Positions 55,145 through 64,000 of a stretch of 64,000 nucleotides of DNA are shown in pieces (the stretch's first letter is position 1; each line of letters opens with the position of its first letter). The translations under genes were made by a program, and so were the position numbers. The notes under the pieces were generated by a model. The model was not told the DNA's origin. It saw only the letters and a program-made list of their open reading frames with translations, and did no database searches. Source of the stretch: CAJPQU01 sp052170475 (lineage in GTDB: Bacteria; Bacillota; Negativicutes; Selenomonadales; Selenomonadaceae); contig JBQNAL010000006.1 of assembly GCA_052170475.1 (NCBI GenBank), positions 1 to 64,000 on the forward strand. Reading direction: 5' to 3'.

Positions 55145-57082
55145 ATGAAATTTGGCAGCTATGCGCCGCAGGTAGAGAGGGGGACGCTCCAAAATGTCCC
55201 CCTTTGGCGCTCACGGGATATAAACGCCTACGGGGGACGCGGCGAGGCGCTTTCCGGCGTCATCAAGGTGATGGACGCCGTCCGGGAGACGATACAAAAG
55301 CAGCAGGACGAGGCGGACGCGGCGGACGTGATGGCGGCCAGAAACAGGATCATGACGCAGCTCACGGGAGATATTTACGGCGAGAAAGGCCTTTACGCGA
55401 CGGGCGAGGGACGAAACGCAGCCGGTCTCATGGCGCGGGTGACGCAGCGGATCCATGACGTGACGGAGGCCGTGGGGAAAGAATACAACGAGCGGGTACG
55501 GAGAACGCTCCTCCACAATCTTCGGGAAAACGCGCTCAATATGCAGCGGAACGCCGGGGCGAGGGAATTTCAGGAGTTCCAGCGATACAAGAAAGACGCC
55601 TTCCTCTCCGGCGTGGCAAACAATAACGCGATGGCGGGTGAGGCATACGCGGATAAAGAGATGTTCGAGGGCTTCGTGAAGAGCAACGACACGGCGCTCT
55701 TGGCCTACGGCAGCGCCGAGGGATGGGGCGGCGACGCGCTCATGGCCGCCCGGCGAAAGTACACGGGCGAAGCCGTCGCGCAGGGGGTAGCGGCGGCCAT
55801 GAGCAAAGGCGACGACGATGGGGCGTTCTCCCTTTTAGAAAGCTATCGGACGAGAATGGAGCCGACGGAATACCGAAAGCTCATGGAGCCATTAAAAAAG
55901 CGTCGGGAGATCCGTGAGGACTACACGGCATTGGAAGGGATCTGGCAGGCGTCGGGCGGCAACATGGCACGTGCCAAGGCGCTTCTTGAGGAAAAGTACG
56001 GCCAAGAGGCGAAGCGGCGGATCGAAGGCGGAGCAAGCGGACGGCAGTACCATCTCCCCACCCAAGGGGAGGACATCACGGCACAGGTGGAAGCGCTAAA
56101 GCCGGAATTTCGCTCAGCGCTCCCCTACATCGGCGGAATTTTAGACACCCTCGGGGTCGGCGAGGGAGCGGCCATCTCCTCCGGGGCGAGAAGCTTCGCG
56201 CACCAGATGGAAGTAAACCCTGACGCGCCGAACAGCTACCATGTATACGGCGACGCCATCGACATCGTACTGCCGGACGGCATCGAAGAAGACAAGGCGC
56301 AGGAGGTCAAAGCGTATTTTGAGGATTCCGGCGCATTTGAAGAGGTACTCTATCATGACGCGGGGAGCGGGTATCACCTGCACTTGGGCGGCTACCATGG
56401 CGGGCTTGAAGGGGAGGCGCGAGAAGTTTCCGCCTACGATCCAGAAAAGCTCCAAAAGGGATTGAAATTTTTAGAGGGCAAAGCGGCGGCGGAAAAACGC
56501 GCAGAAAGAGAAAGCCATCAGGCGTACCTCAAAGAAATTGACGAGACACTTGCCGCGATGAGCTGGGAAGCGGGGCAGATGTACCTCGATGAGCAGGATT
56601 TGACGATGACCGAACGCAACCGCTTCGATGCGGCGCTTCGGACGGCGAACGGGATCAATAAGCGGGGAGGCGGAGGAAAACAGCGTGAACGAGAGATAAC
56701 GGAAAAGGAACGCGCCGCGGCAGAAAAACGCCTGTTCGCTTTCGGGATCGATTTATCGAATGGGGAATGGATCAATACGAACCAGTATATAAACGCCCGG
56801 GAAGCGGGCTACAAGCTGGAAGATGCGGGGCTTTTATCCGAGGAAGAGGAAGAAGAGTTGACGGCGTTCCAAAACAGCACGGAACAGATGCGCGTCCTGA
56901 CGCTGACGCTGGAGGGCAAGGGGAAAACTATCGGCACGGCTTACGACGGTTTGGTCAAGCACGGGATGACGCCGAAGGTGGCGGCCATCGTGCTCTCGAG
57001 GGTGCATCCGACGTATCTGAGCGAGCATTACCAAGACGGCGCACCGGGGCCGGAATACGAGGACGAGGAGGAGGACAAATAA
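55145..57082 (+). CDS. Ejection protein with embedded M15-type murein peptidase
   Basis: 645 residues, in the position of T7 Gp15. Residues about 1-320 are helical. Residues about 345-420 form an M15/D,D-peptidase-like zinc domain: SGARSFAHQ, SYHVYGDAIDIV (364-375, S-x-H-x-x-G-x-A-x-D), Glu in FEEVLYHD, and HLH (411-413). The C-terminal part is helical and charged. The domain would cut peptide stem bonds in the wall to let the core proteins cross. All zinc ligands are present. The next gene starts directly after its stop. Confidence 0.85.
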   Translation: MKFGSYAPQVERGTLQNVPLWRSRDINAYGGRGEALSGVIKVMDAVRETIQKQQDEADAADVMAARNRIMTQLTGDIYGEKGLYATGEGRNAAGLMARVTQRIHDVTEAVGKEYNERVRRTLLHNLRENALNMQRNAGAREFQEFQRYKKDAFLSGVANNNAMAGEAYADKEMFEGFVKSNDTALLAYGSAEGWGGDALMAARRKYTGEAVAQGVAAAMSKGDDDGAFSLLESYRTRMEPTEYRKLMEPLKKRREIREDYTALEGIWQASGGNMARAKALLEEKYGQEAKRRIEGGASGRQYHLPTQGEDITAQVEALKPEFRSALPYIGGILDTLGVGEGAAISSGARSFAHQMEVNPDAPNSYHVYGDAIDIVLPDGIEEDKAQEVKAYFEDSGAFEEVLYHDAGSGYHLHLGGYHGGLEGEAREVSAYDPEKLQKGLKFLEGKAAAEKRAERESHQAYLKEIDETLAAMSWEAGQMYLDEQDLTMTERNRFDAALRTANGINKRGGGGKQREREITEKERAAAEKRLFAFGIDLSNGEWINTNQYINAREAGYKLEDAGLLSEEEEEELTAFQNSTEQMRVLTLTLEGKGKTIGTAYDGLVKHGMTPKVAAIVLSRVHPTYLSEHYQDGAPGPEYEDEEEDK

Positions 57083-60000
57083 ATGCCATTGGATAAAGCA
57101 GCGTGGCGCGATTATGGGGCGGAGTTGGAAAGGCAAAAGGCTGAGGAAGCGGCCAAAGAGGAGCCGGTCGCCCCGAAAGGGATCACCGACCGGCAGGCGG
57201 CGCAGGGGATAGATTTGGCCGAGGAGATCACGTCTGAGGAGAAAGACTATACCGACGAGGAGATCAAAAAAGAGGCGTCGGCGCTCCGCTATCTTGGGGA
57301 AAAGACGGCGGAAAACGTCGGGGAGAAGCTCTTTAACAATCGGACGGCGGAGGTCTATCATGCGCTCTTGGAGGACGCATGGCAGACGCAGCGGGACTTC
57401 GCTGAGGCGGGGATAGAAAACCAGGGAACGGCCGTAACGGCGGAAGAGGTCGAAAAGGCGAAGGCACGCGTCATGGAGGAGCCGCTTTTGAGTGCGGCGA
57501 CGAGGGAGGCGGGGCAGGAGTTCATCGCGGCCTACGCGGATAATCCCAAAAGCGCCATGCAGAGCGCGGCGCAGGGGCTGCGCCGGACGGATACGAGTAT
57601 CAATTTCTGGATGACGGACGAGGAGCGCCTGTCCAAGGCGAAGGAAATAGAAGCGGCGACGGGGATAAGCGCTTCGGCGATCCTTGACGATACGGAAGCT
57701 TATCGAAGCGCCATGAATATCTACGACCATCAGAAAAAGGTGCTGGCGCTTTGGCAAAAAGAGGGCGCTCCAGATAATCTCACGGATGTGATGACGGAGG
57801 TGTATAAAGAGTTCCCCGGCCTTGAACAGCTCTCCTATGAAGATCCGGCGGCGGCTGCCTTGGCGCTCCATGACATTCACCACGTCAGAGAAGCCCGGGA
57901 CACGATCACGGCATGGAAAGAGGCGTGGCGCTATGGCTGGCTGGAACAGGAATATGGGATATTAAAGGACAAGGAGGCGGACGGCAAGGCGTCGGAAAAC
58001 GATAAGGCCCGCATGGCCGTACTCGAGGAGGAACTGAAAACGGAGCCGGTCACGCCATCTTTCTTTGAAGCGCCGTGGCTGACGGCAGTTTCCGGCCTTG
58101 CCGGCTCCATGCCGATGATGGCCGACGCCTTGACGGAAGGGGCTATCTGGGGCGTGGCGGGGGCGGCCGTGGGGGCGGCGGTGTCAGCTCCGGCGGGCGG
58201 CGCCGGAGCCATACCGGGCTTTTTCACTGGCGGGGTGCGGGGGATGGCACGCGCCATCGGCCGCCATGCGGTAGGGCGTGGGATGGCGAACGGCTTTACC
58301 TGGGGGCGGCGCTTCGGGGAATTGAACAGCATGTATAAGGCGCAGCGGGGACAGGACTTCGCCGAATACCAAAAGATGACAGATGAATTTGGCGAGCGCC
58401 TTCTTTCCGACGAAGCGGCGGCGAAATATAGCCAAGTGAGCGGGGCGGCCAAGGCGGCGGTGGAAGTCGCGCCGATGGAGCTATTCTTGTCGAAGTTCAA
58501 GGCTTCGCCGCAGGCGCAGAAAGTCTTTCGGCGCATCATCGAGCAGGGGGATATGGATCGGGCATTTCGGCGGGATGTCTTTCACGCTATGGCGGGACGC
58601 GGGAAGGACATCCTTGAGGTGACGATGGCCGAGGCGGGCGAGGAGGGCGCACAGCAGGCGATAGGGGATTTGGCGCACAATCAGATCGAACTCGATACGG
58701 GGGACACGAACGCGAAAAACGGCGGGGTGTTTACGCCGGAAGAGATCATGACGCGGGCGGGCATGGCGACGGTCGCGGCGCTGCCGACATCGTTTCTCTT
58801 CGGCGTCATCCCGGCCGTGGGCGGCGTCGGGCTCGACGCGGGGCACTTTTCCAAGCTCGGCAAAGAGATGGAGAAGCTGCGCGAGGCGTACAGCGCCGAA
58901 GAACGGCAGACGATGGCGGGAACGGTGGTCGTGGCCGAGCTTCAGCGCGTGGCACAAGATAGCCGCCTCAAGGAGACATCGCCCGACACGCAACGAAAAC
59001 TTCTGCGCGAGGAGTTAGCCGGTTCGGGGCTTGAGATCGCCTATATTGATACGTCATTGGCCATGGGACAGAAAAACGGCATGGATGACATCAAGAAGGT
59101 AGGTCGGGCGGCGGGGCTTTCGGACGAAGCCATCGCCGATACGGTGGAGGCGGGGGGCATTTTGGCCGTGCCGGTGGAATGCTATGCCCAATCGGAAGCC
59201 AGCCAGGAACTTTTGGACGCCGTATCCTTTTCCGCCGAAGCGGAGCCGATGGGGCGGATGAAGGCGCGGGCGAAGGCGTTCTATGAGGAGGCAAAGGACA
59301 GGCTCAAGAAGACGGCAGAGCGGCAAAAGCGCCTCGAGGAGACGATCACGAAGGAGTTTTTTCCGAGTGAAGGGGAAGAGCGCGACATGGCCATGGAGGC
59401 GATGGCCTTAAACCCGGAAAATCCGGCGCAGGGCTGGCGGGAGATGCAGGAGGAAGTCGAAAAAGAGCGCACGGACATATTGGCCGAAGCACAAAGCGCC
59501 ATCGAAAAAGGCCTGCCCAAAGAGGAAGGGCAGGCCGGCGCGGCGTGGTATGAAGCGTGGGAAAAGGAACATGGTCGTGCGCCAAGCGAAGAGGATCTCA
59601 AGGCAATCGCCTACGCGCTCACCGTGGGAGCGGAGGACGCGCCAAACGTGGAAGGTTTCAACCGGGGCGCGGAGGTGGCCGCTATCCGGGCGGCGGCGAA
59701 GGAACGCCTTTCGGAACTTGATCAAAAGCAAAAGGTCTTATCGTCCATCAAGGAGCGGATGATGACCCTGACGGGCAAGGAAATGCGGGAGACTGAGATG
59801 CTGACGAGGGAAGGCTTCCGGGTGTATCGGTCTATTCTCTCTGACCTTAAAAGCGCCGAAAATCCAAAAGTGACGAGAGCGGCACGCATCGGGGCGCTTC
59901 TCTTTGCCCGTCATGCGGATATTTATGCGTCGATCATGCGAAAGCGAGGAGGAGAATACGCCAATTATACGGCGATGGATTACTATAACGAGGCTTTCGC

Positions 60001-63000
60001 GCTCGATGTGTCGGGAAAGGCGAAGGGCGCTGGGGAGACGTATGAGCAAGCGGCGATGTATCGACACCCGGCAAAGACATTTTCTGATTTTATGGGGAAA
60101 GTATTAAGCGGTGAAGCGGGAAAGAGCTACTATGATATGCCGCTGGATAATACTTTACTCCGCATTTATTCAGATGATGTCAAACATATTCAGACAGGAG
60201 CGCATCAACACCCATTATCCGTGGAAGAATGGGATGTATTGTTGCGACATTTGAACCATATAGACGAAGCATGGCGGACGAAAGATACAAAAAAACCACG
60301 AGGCATGGCCGTCGTGGTCAAGTTCCAAAGAGCGGGGAAAAGTTATGGCGCGGTACTTGAATTTTCCAAGACTGGGACTGTATTTTTGAAAACTGCGGTA
60401 GCAGGAAGTGAAAAAAAAGTAGATGGCGTCTTGAAAATAAACAAAAGAGAGGCTGGTATGCGTTTACATCCAGGTCTCCCGGGTCGCACTGCCGAAACAG
60501 GCGACAGCCACGCTGCTTTTGCCAGTCACTCTCTTTCTTTGTCCAGTATACAAAATATCTTAGGAATACGCAAGCGCTATAACCAGGAAGCGGCAAATGC
60601 GCAGACGGCTGCGGAAAGGCTCCAAGCGGACGCGAAGGCTTGGAAGGAGACGCTTGCCGGGGCTTGGGCTGGGAAACTGGCGAAAACACAGATGTTTCGC
60701 GTCATGGAAACGCCGCTGGTTTTGCAGCTCGTCGGGGCGAAAACGCTTCCCATCTATATGTCTCAAGGGAAGCTCATGAAGATAAAGAAGGAGCATCCTG
60801 AAATTAAAAAGGCGCTCCTCAACAAACTGCCGGAACAGTTGGCCGATCCCATGATGATCTTCCAGTCGGAAACGGTGCCCGGGCGGATCGTGGTATGCCT
60901 TGAGCTGAAGGACGAAGCGGGCGTGAATATCGTTGTCCCCATAGAGCTGAATGCCAAAAACGACCGCATGGAAATAAACGTTTTAACGTCTATCTATGGA
61001 CGAGGGACAGAGGATCACACGGAGGTTCAGTACACATGGTTTTTGAATAATGTCAGGCAAGGTCGTGCCTTGTATGTAAATAAAAAACAGGCCGCAAACT
61101 TCTACCGTGCCGCCGGGCTGCAATTGCCCATGGAGGGTAGAAAGTTTAACGACCTCTTTGGCTCCAGTATAAAGACGGATGCCGATCTTGTCAAGGAGAA
61201 GATGAAAAATCCGGCTCTCTATCAGGAGACGCACGGGGAGACGAGAATGCTTCAGAATGGCCGCCGTATCGTGTCGCTCTTTGAGCGTGCGGACGAGTCG
61301 ACCTTCCTTCACGAGCTTGGGCATGTGTTCCTCGACGATCTGCGGAGCCTTGCGGCTTTCGACGAGGTGAGCCAAAGGGAGCTTTCGACGGTGGAAGCGT
61401 GGGCGGCGTGGCACGAGGGGGCGGCGAAAGAGTACGAGAATACGCCTTGGGCGGCGGAGTTTAAGGCGCACGAAGCGGCGATTTTGAAGGCGAAGAAATC
61501 CGGCGACGCGAAGGCCTTGGAGAAGGCTTTGGCGGTCTGGCAGCATGAGCGGTTCGCCCGGGCATTTGAGCGCTACCTAAAGGAGGGCGAAGCGCCGGCG
61601 CGGGGATTAAAGCAAGTATTTAGAAAGTTCGCGGCGTTCCTGCGCTCTATCTATCAGGCGTTCACGTCGGACGGCGGCCGGGCGTCACTGGAAGTGGAGC
61701 GGGTCATGGATCGGATGATCGCGACGGATGAGGAGATCGAGACGGCGGCGCAGGAGAAGCGCTATCGCGATCTCACGAAAGCGGGCGGGAAAAAGCTCTT
61801 TTCAGAGAGCGATAAGGCCACCTATCAGCGCTGGCACGAAAAGGCGAAGGCGGAAGCGAAGGAGCGCCTCCGCAAGGCAGTAACGAAAAAGCTGGAGCGC
61901 GCACGAAAAGCGAAACTGTCTGCGGAAATCGAGAGCGAGGAAGAACGTTTTCGGGCGAAGCTCTACGAGGATCCCATCTACCGGGCACGCGAAGCGGTAG
62001 AGATGGCGAAGGACGAGAAGGCGGCGCTGCTCTTTTATCCGACGATAGAAGCGTATCGAGAGGAGGATAAACGCGCCCCGGAGATGGAAGCGATTGTCGA
62101 AGAACACATGGAGGAATATCAAAGGACAGCGGAAAAGGTGCTTTTGGAGGACGCCATCACGCCGGAGGAAGTGGAAAAGGCGATGGCGGGCACGGAGTAC
62201 CACGCGCTTCGCTTGTCCTTCGAGGCGGCGGCTTTTCGTCGGCAGGCGGACGCCTTGCGCCGTCTCAGCGGGAAAGCGCAGGCGGCCATGGATGAGGTGG
62301 AGGCGCGGATCGAGGAGATGCCGGAGGAGCCGGGGGCGGAGGAGAAAGGGGAGGCACTGACAAAGGAAGAGGTCACCGCCCGGATTAAAGAAGCGGTGCA
62401 GGAGATGGATGAGAACGCCATTCCGAAAATCGCCATTGAAGACGCCCACCGCTTTGATAGCCTTGGGGAACAGGCGCTTTTTGACATCGCTCTCCAAGAA
62501 ATGAAGAAGTTGACCGATGGGAAAATCACTGACCCATTGGGGAATGAAGTCTACTTCGCGCCGGGGGATACGGAAACATTAGAGAGCTATGTCCTGCATT
62601 TGATTGCAGGACAGGGAAAACCAATGGAAGAAATTCGAGCCAAGCGCGTATTGGGGCTTTCGCTGGCGAAAGAAACGATTTCCAACCCCTTGGCGATCAT
62701 CGTACAGGAGAATGGCCGATTGGCCTATCTTTCTCTCTATACGGGCGGCAAGGATTTTCACAACAGTATCATCGTGGGCGTGGAGGAAGGACAGGCGGGG
62801 CGCGTTGTCACGGTTATGCTGACGCCGGATAAAAAAGGCGACAAGAAAGCCGCCGTGCGCGAGTTCAAAAAGCGCATCAGCGGCTCTAAGGAAGTTCTAT
62901 ATTGGAAGGGGCAGTCCGGGCATTCGCGTCCCTCGTCCGAAACATGGGCTTCAACGCTTAATGCCAAGCTCCACCCGTCCGGCAAGTTCATTATAACAGA

Positions 63001-64000
63001 CGAGGGAGAAAAACGCAAGGGGGCAAAAGAGAGAGGAGAAAGCAAGGCAAAGGAAGAGGAGGCTTCGACGAAGCAGGGGGCAAAGGAAGAGGAGTCTTCG
63101 GCGAAGGAGCCGGAGGGTTGGCGCGATCTCATGCGGGCGATCCATCGGCTGCGGGCGGCGCACCGCTGGGGGGCGGAGGAGCTTTCGGCCATCGACGCAC
63201 TGGCGAAGGCGGCGAATAAGATTGATCTAAAAGACGCCTGGGCGAAGGTGAAGGAGTTTCTCACTACGGCGCATTTAGCGGAGCAGGAGCTAAAGGAAGC
63301 TCTTCGAGGGCAGAACCAGCTCTATCGTGAGTTGGCGAGACGGGAGATCGCCAAGATGACGATCTCGGAGGCCTCGGCCATCATGACGTTCCGACGCCAA
63401 GAGCGAGAGAGCGCCGCGCGGGTGGAAAAGCTGGTCAAGGCTGAGCAGTGGGAGGAGGCGGAAAAGGAAAAGCAAACGCAAATCATGGCCGCCGCGATGG
63501 TCGCCGGATCGCGAAAAGTCCGCGACCGCGTGGACATCCTCAAGAGAAAGATCGAAGGGTACATCAAAGGCAAGGACAAGCTCCCGCCATCGGAGGGGTA
63601 CTGGCTCCATCATCTGGCGTATCTCCTGCGCCTGACGGATAAGGATGCGGCGGCTCCAGCCGAGTTGGAGAAATTAGGCCAGATACGAGAAAGGCTTTCG
63701 GCGGGTCTCGATACGAAAACGGGCGAAGGCGGGGCAGATCCCTTGGCGGCGCTGGAGAAGATCGCGGCCGGCGCTTCGGAAAACGGCTATTTCGGCATGA
63801 CGCTGCAAGAGTTTGAAGAGGCGGCGCAGGGCATGGCGATCCTCTACGTCACCGGCCGGGACAAGGACAAGATGAAGACCATGGCCGGGCACACCATTGA
63901 GGAGATTGTAGACGAGATCCTCGGCGATACGACGAATCTTTTGGGGGAGACGAGCGTCACGCAGTACAAGGTCAACGACGATGAGGGCGGCCTTGGCTAT
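57083..64000 (+). CDS. Giant polyvalent ejection protein with several toxin-like domains (runs off window)
   Basis: Open from the ATG at 57083 to the right edge, at least 2306 residues. Order seen: charged helical N-terminus; hydrophobic Gly/Ala segment about residues 339-385 (GVAGAAVGAAVSAPAGGAGA); long coiled region; a BECR-like nuclease candidate about 1013-1166 (LSVEEWDVLLRHLNHIDEAW ... GAVLEFSKTGTVFLKTAVAG); a MuF C-terminal-like domain about 1203-1370 (LPEQLADPMMIFQSE, then IVVPIEL and TSIYGRG); a zinc metallopeptidase motif HELGH at 1410-1414; and a second BECR-like candidate about 1772-1968 (NPLAIIVQENGRLAYLSLYT). The ends of the protein are helical and charged. The toxin-like parts are clearly more A+T rich than the flanks, suggesting domain replacement. 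Domain names rest on pattern resemblance only. Confidence 0.85.
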   Translation, partial: MPLDKAAWRDYGAELERQKAEEAAKEEPVAPKGITDRQAAQGIDLAEEITSEEKDYTDEEIKKEASALRYLGEKTAENVGEKLFNNRTAEVYHALLEDAWQTQRDFAEAGIENQGTAVTAEEVEKAKARVMEEPLLSAATREAGQEFIAAYADNPKSAMQSAAQGLRRTDTSINFWMTDEERLSKAKEIEAATGISASAILDDTEAYRSAMNIYDHQKKVLALWQKEGAPDNLTDVMTEVYKEFPGLEQLSYEDPAAAALALHDIHHVREARDTITAWKEAWRYGWLEQEYGILKDKEADGKASENDKARMAVLEEELKTEPVTPSFFEAPWLTAVSGLAGSMPMMADALTEGAIWGVAGAAVGAAVSAPAGGAGAIPGFFTGGVRGMARAIGRHAVGRGMANGFTWGRRFGELNSMYKAQRGQDFAEYQKMTDEFGERLLSDEAAAKYSQVSGAAKAAVEVAPMELFLSKFKASPQAQKVFRRIIEQGDMDRAFRRDVFHAMAGRGKDILEVTMAEAGEEGAQQAIGDLAHNQIELDTGDTNAKNGGVFTPEEIMTRAGMATVAALPTSFLFGVIPAVGGVGLDAGHFSKLGKEMEKLREAYSAEERQTMAGTVVVAELQRVAQDSRLKETSPDTQRKLLREELAGSGLEIAYIDTSLAMGQKNGMDDIKKVGRAAGLSDEAIADTVEAGGILAVPVECYAQSEASQELLDAVSFSAEAEPMGRMKARAKAFYEEAKDRLKKTAERQKRLEETITKEFFPSEGEERDMAMEAMALNPENPAQGWREMQEEVEKERTDILAEAQSAIEKGLPKEEGQAGAAWYEAWEKEHGRAPSEEDLKAIAYALTVGAEDAPNVEGFNRGAEVAAIRAAAKERLSELDQKQKVLSSIKERMMTLTGKEMRETEMLTREGFRVYRSILSDLKSAENPKVTRAARIGALLFARHADIYASIMRKRGGEYANYTAMDYYNEAFALDVSGKAKGAGETYEQAAMYRHPAKTFSDFMGKVLSGEAGKSYYDMPLDNTLLRIYSDDVKHIQTGAHQHPLSVEEWDVLLRHLNHIDEAWRTKDTKKPRGMAVVVKFQRAGKSYGAVLEFSKTGTVFLKTAVAGSEKKVDGVLKINKREAGMRLHPGLPGRTAETGDSHAAFASHSLSLSSIQNILGIRKRYNQEAANAQTAAERLQADAKAWKETLAGAWAGKLAKTQMFRVMETPLVLQLVGAKTLPIYMSQGKLMKIKKEHPEIKKALLNKLPEQLADPMMIFQSETVPGRIVVCLELKDEAGVNIVVPIELNAKNDRMEINVLTSIYGRGTEDHTEVQYTWFLNNVRQGRALYVNKKQAANFYRAAGLQLPMEGRKFNDLFGSSIKTDADLVKEKMKNPALYQETHGETRMLQNGRRIVSLFERADESTFLHELGHVFLDDLRSLAAFDEVSQRELSTVEAWAAWHEGAAKEYENTPWAAEFKAHEAAILKAKKSGDAKALEKALAVWQHERFARAFERYLKEGEAPARGLKQVFRKFAAFLRSIYQAFTSDGGRASLEVERVMDRMIATDEEIETAAQEKRYRDLTKAGGKKLFSESDKATYQRWHEKAKAEAKERLRKAVTKKLERARKAKLSAEIESEEERFRAKLYEDPIYRAREAVEMAKDEKAALLFYPTIEAYREEDKRAPEMEAIVEEHMEEYQRTAEKVLLEDAITPEEVEKAMAGTEYHALRLSFEAAAFRRQADALRRLSGKAQAAMDEVEARIEEMPEEPGAEEKGEALTKEEVTARIKEAVQEMDENAIPKIAIEDAHRFDSLGEQALFDIALQEMKKLTDGKITDPLGNEVYFAPGDTETLESYVLHLIAGQGKPMEEIRAKRVLGLSLAKETISNPLAIIVQENGRLAYLSLYTGGKDFHNSIIVGVEEGQAGRVVTVMLTPDKKGDKKAAVREFKKRISGSKEVLYWKGQSGHSRPSSETWASTLNAKLHPSGKFIITDEGEKRKGAKERGESKAKEEEASTKQGAKEEESSAKEPEGWRDLMRAIHRLRAAHRWGAEELSAIDALAKAANKIDLKDAWAKVKEFLTTAHLAEQELKEALRGQNQLYRELARREIAKMTISEASAIMTFRRQERESAARVEKLVKAEQWEEAEKEKQTQIMAAAMVAGSRKVRDRVDILKRKIEGYIKGKDKLPPSEGYWLHHLAYLLRLTDKDAAAPAELEKLGQIRERLSAGLDTKTGEGGADPLAALEKIAAGASENGYFGMTLQEFEEAAQGMAILYVTGRDKDKMKTMAGHTIEEIVDEILGDTTNLLGETSVTQYKVNDDEGGLGY

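Overview
The window is high-GC bacterial chromosome followed by the left part of an integrated prophage. Gene content and order (dnaX-ybaB-recR-bofA; cysS-mrnC-thyX-rlmB-yacP-sigH; AroH-type chorismate mutase; an eleven-gene nuo operon) point to a diderm Firmicute, most likely class Negativicutes (Selenomonas/Veillonella relatives). The lineage is an inference from synteny and protein character, not from a database search.

Positions 1-32.7 kb are chromosome, nearly all on the + strand. A divergent ftsZ sits outside any dcw cluster. It is followed by dnaX, ybaB, recR and bofA, then a bidirectional terminator and one convergent membrane-protein gene. Next come an NtrC-like regulator that has lost its sigma-54 contact loop, trmB, an FtsW/RodA-family gene, a radical SAM gene, an AzgA-like purine permease, a secreted glucosaminidase, an AarF/UbiB kinase-like gene, aroH, ridA and transketolase. 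After a strong terminator comes the translation-coupled cluster unknown-cysS-mrnC-thyX-rlmB-yacP-sigH. The nuo operon (nuoABCD-HIJKLMN, without EFG) follows, with its own promoter and a hairpin-bearing leader, and ends in a strong terminator.

From about 32.7 kb to the right edge lies a prophage that continues beyond the window. Its leftward lysogeny genes are a tyrosine integrase, a 41-residue antitoxin-like peptide, a zinc-ribbon/DUF805 membrane protein and a repressor. A divergent control region holds a 13-bp operator palindrome on the -35 of the rightward promoter. A Cro-like gene follows.

Positions 35.8-39.4 kb hold the most unusual part of the window. Seven pairs of small genes point tail-to-tail, and each pair is separated from the next by a copy of a conserved 57-60 bp module. 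Each module carries back-to-back start signals: ribosome binding sites for both flanking genes, a near-palindromic -10 core, and a G-tract run on the + strand that fits the G-quadruplex pattern in all seven full copies. I do not recognise this as a described system. It looks like a self-propagating, promoter-carrying cassette array of orphan phage genes.

Positions 39.4-44.3 kb carry small membrane and zinc proteins, a PcfK/PcfJ-like pair, a DUF3102 protein and an HUH-type replication protein. From 44.4 kb the structural module is that of a podovirus of the Bordetella BPP-1 type: terminase, head-tail connector, Bbp19-like protein, scaffold, capsid, Bbp16-like cement protein, T7-like tail tubular A and B proteins, Gp13-like and Gp14-like internal proteins, and an ejection protein with a built-in M15 peptidase. 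It ends with a giant polyvalent protein of at least 2306 residues that runs off the right edge and carries several toxin-like domains.
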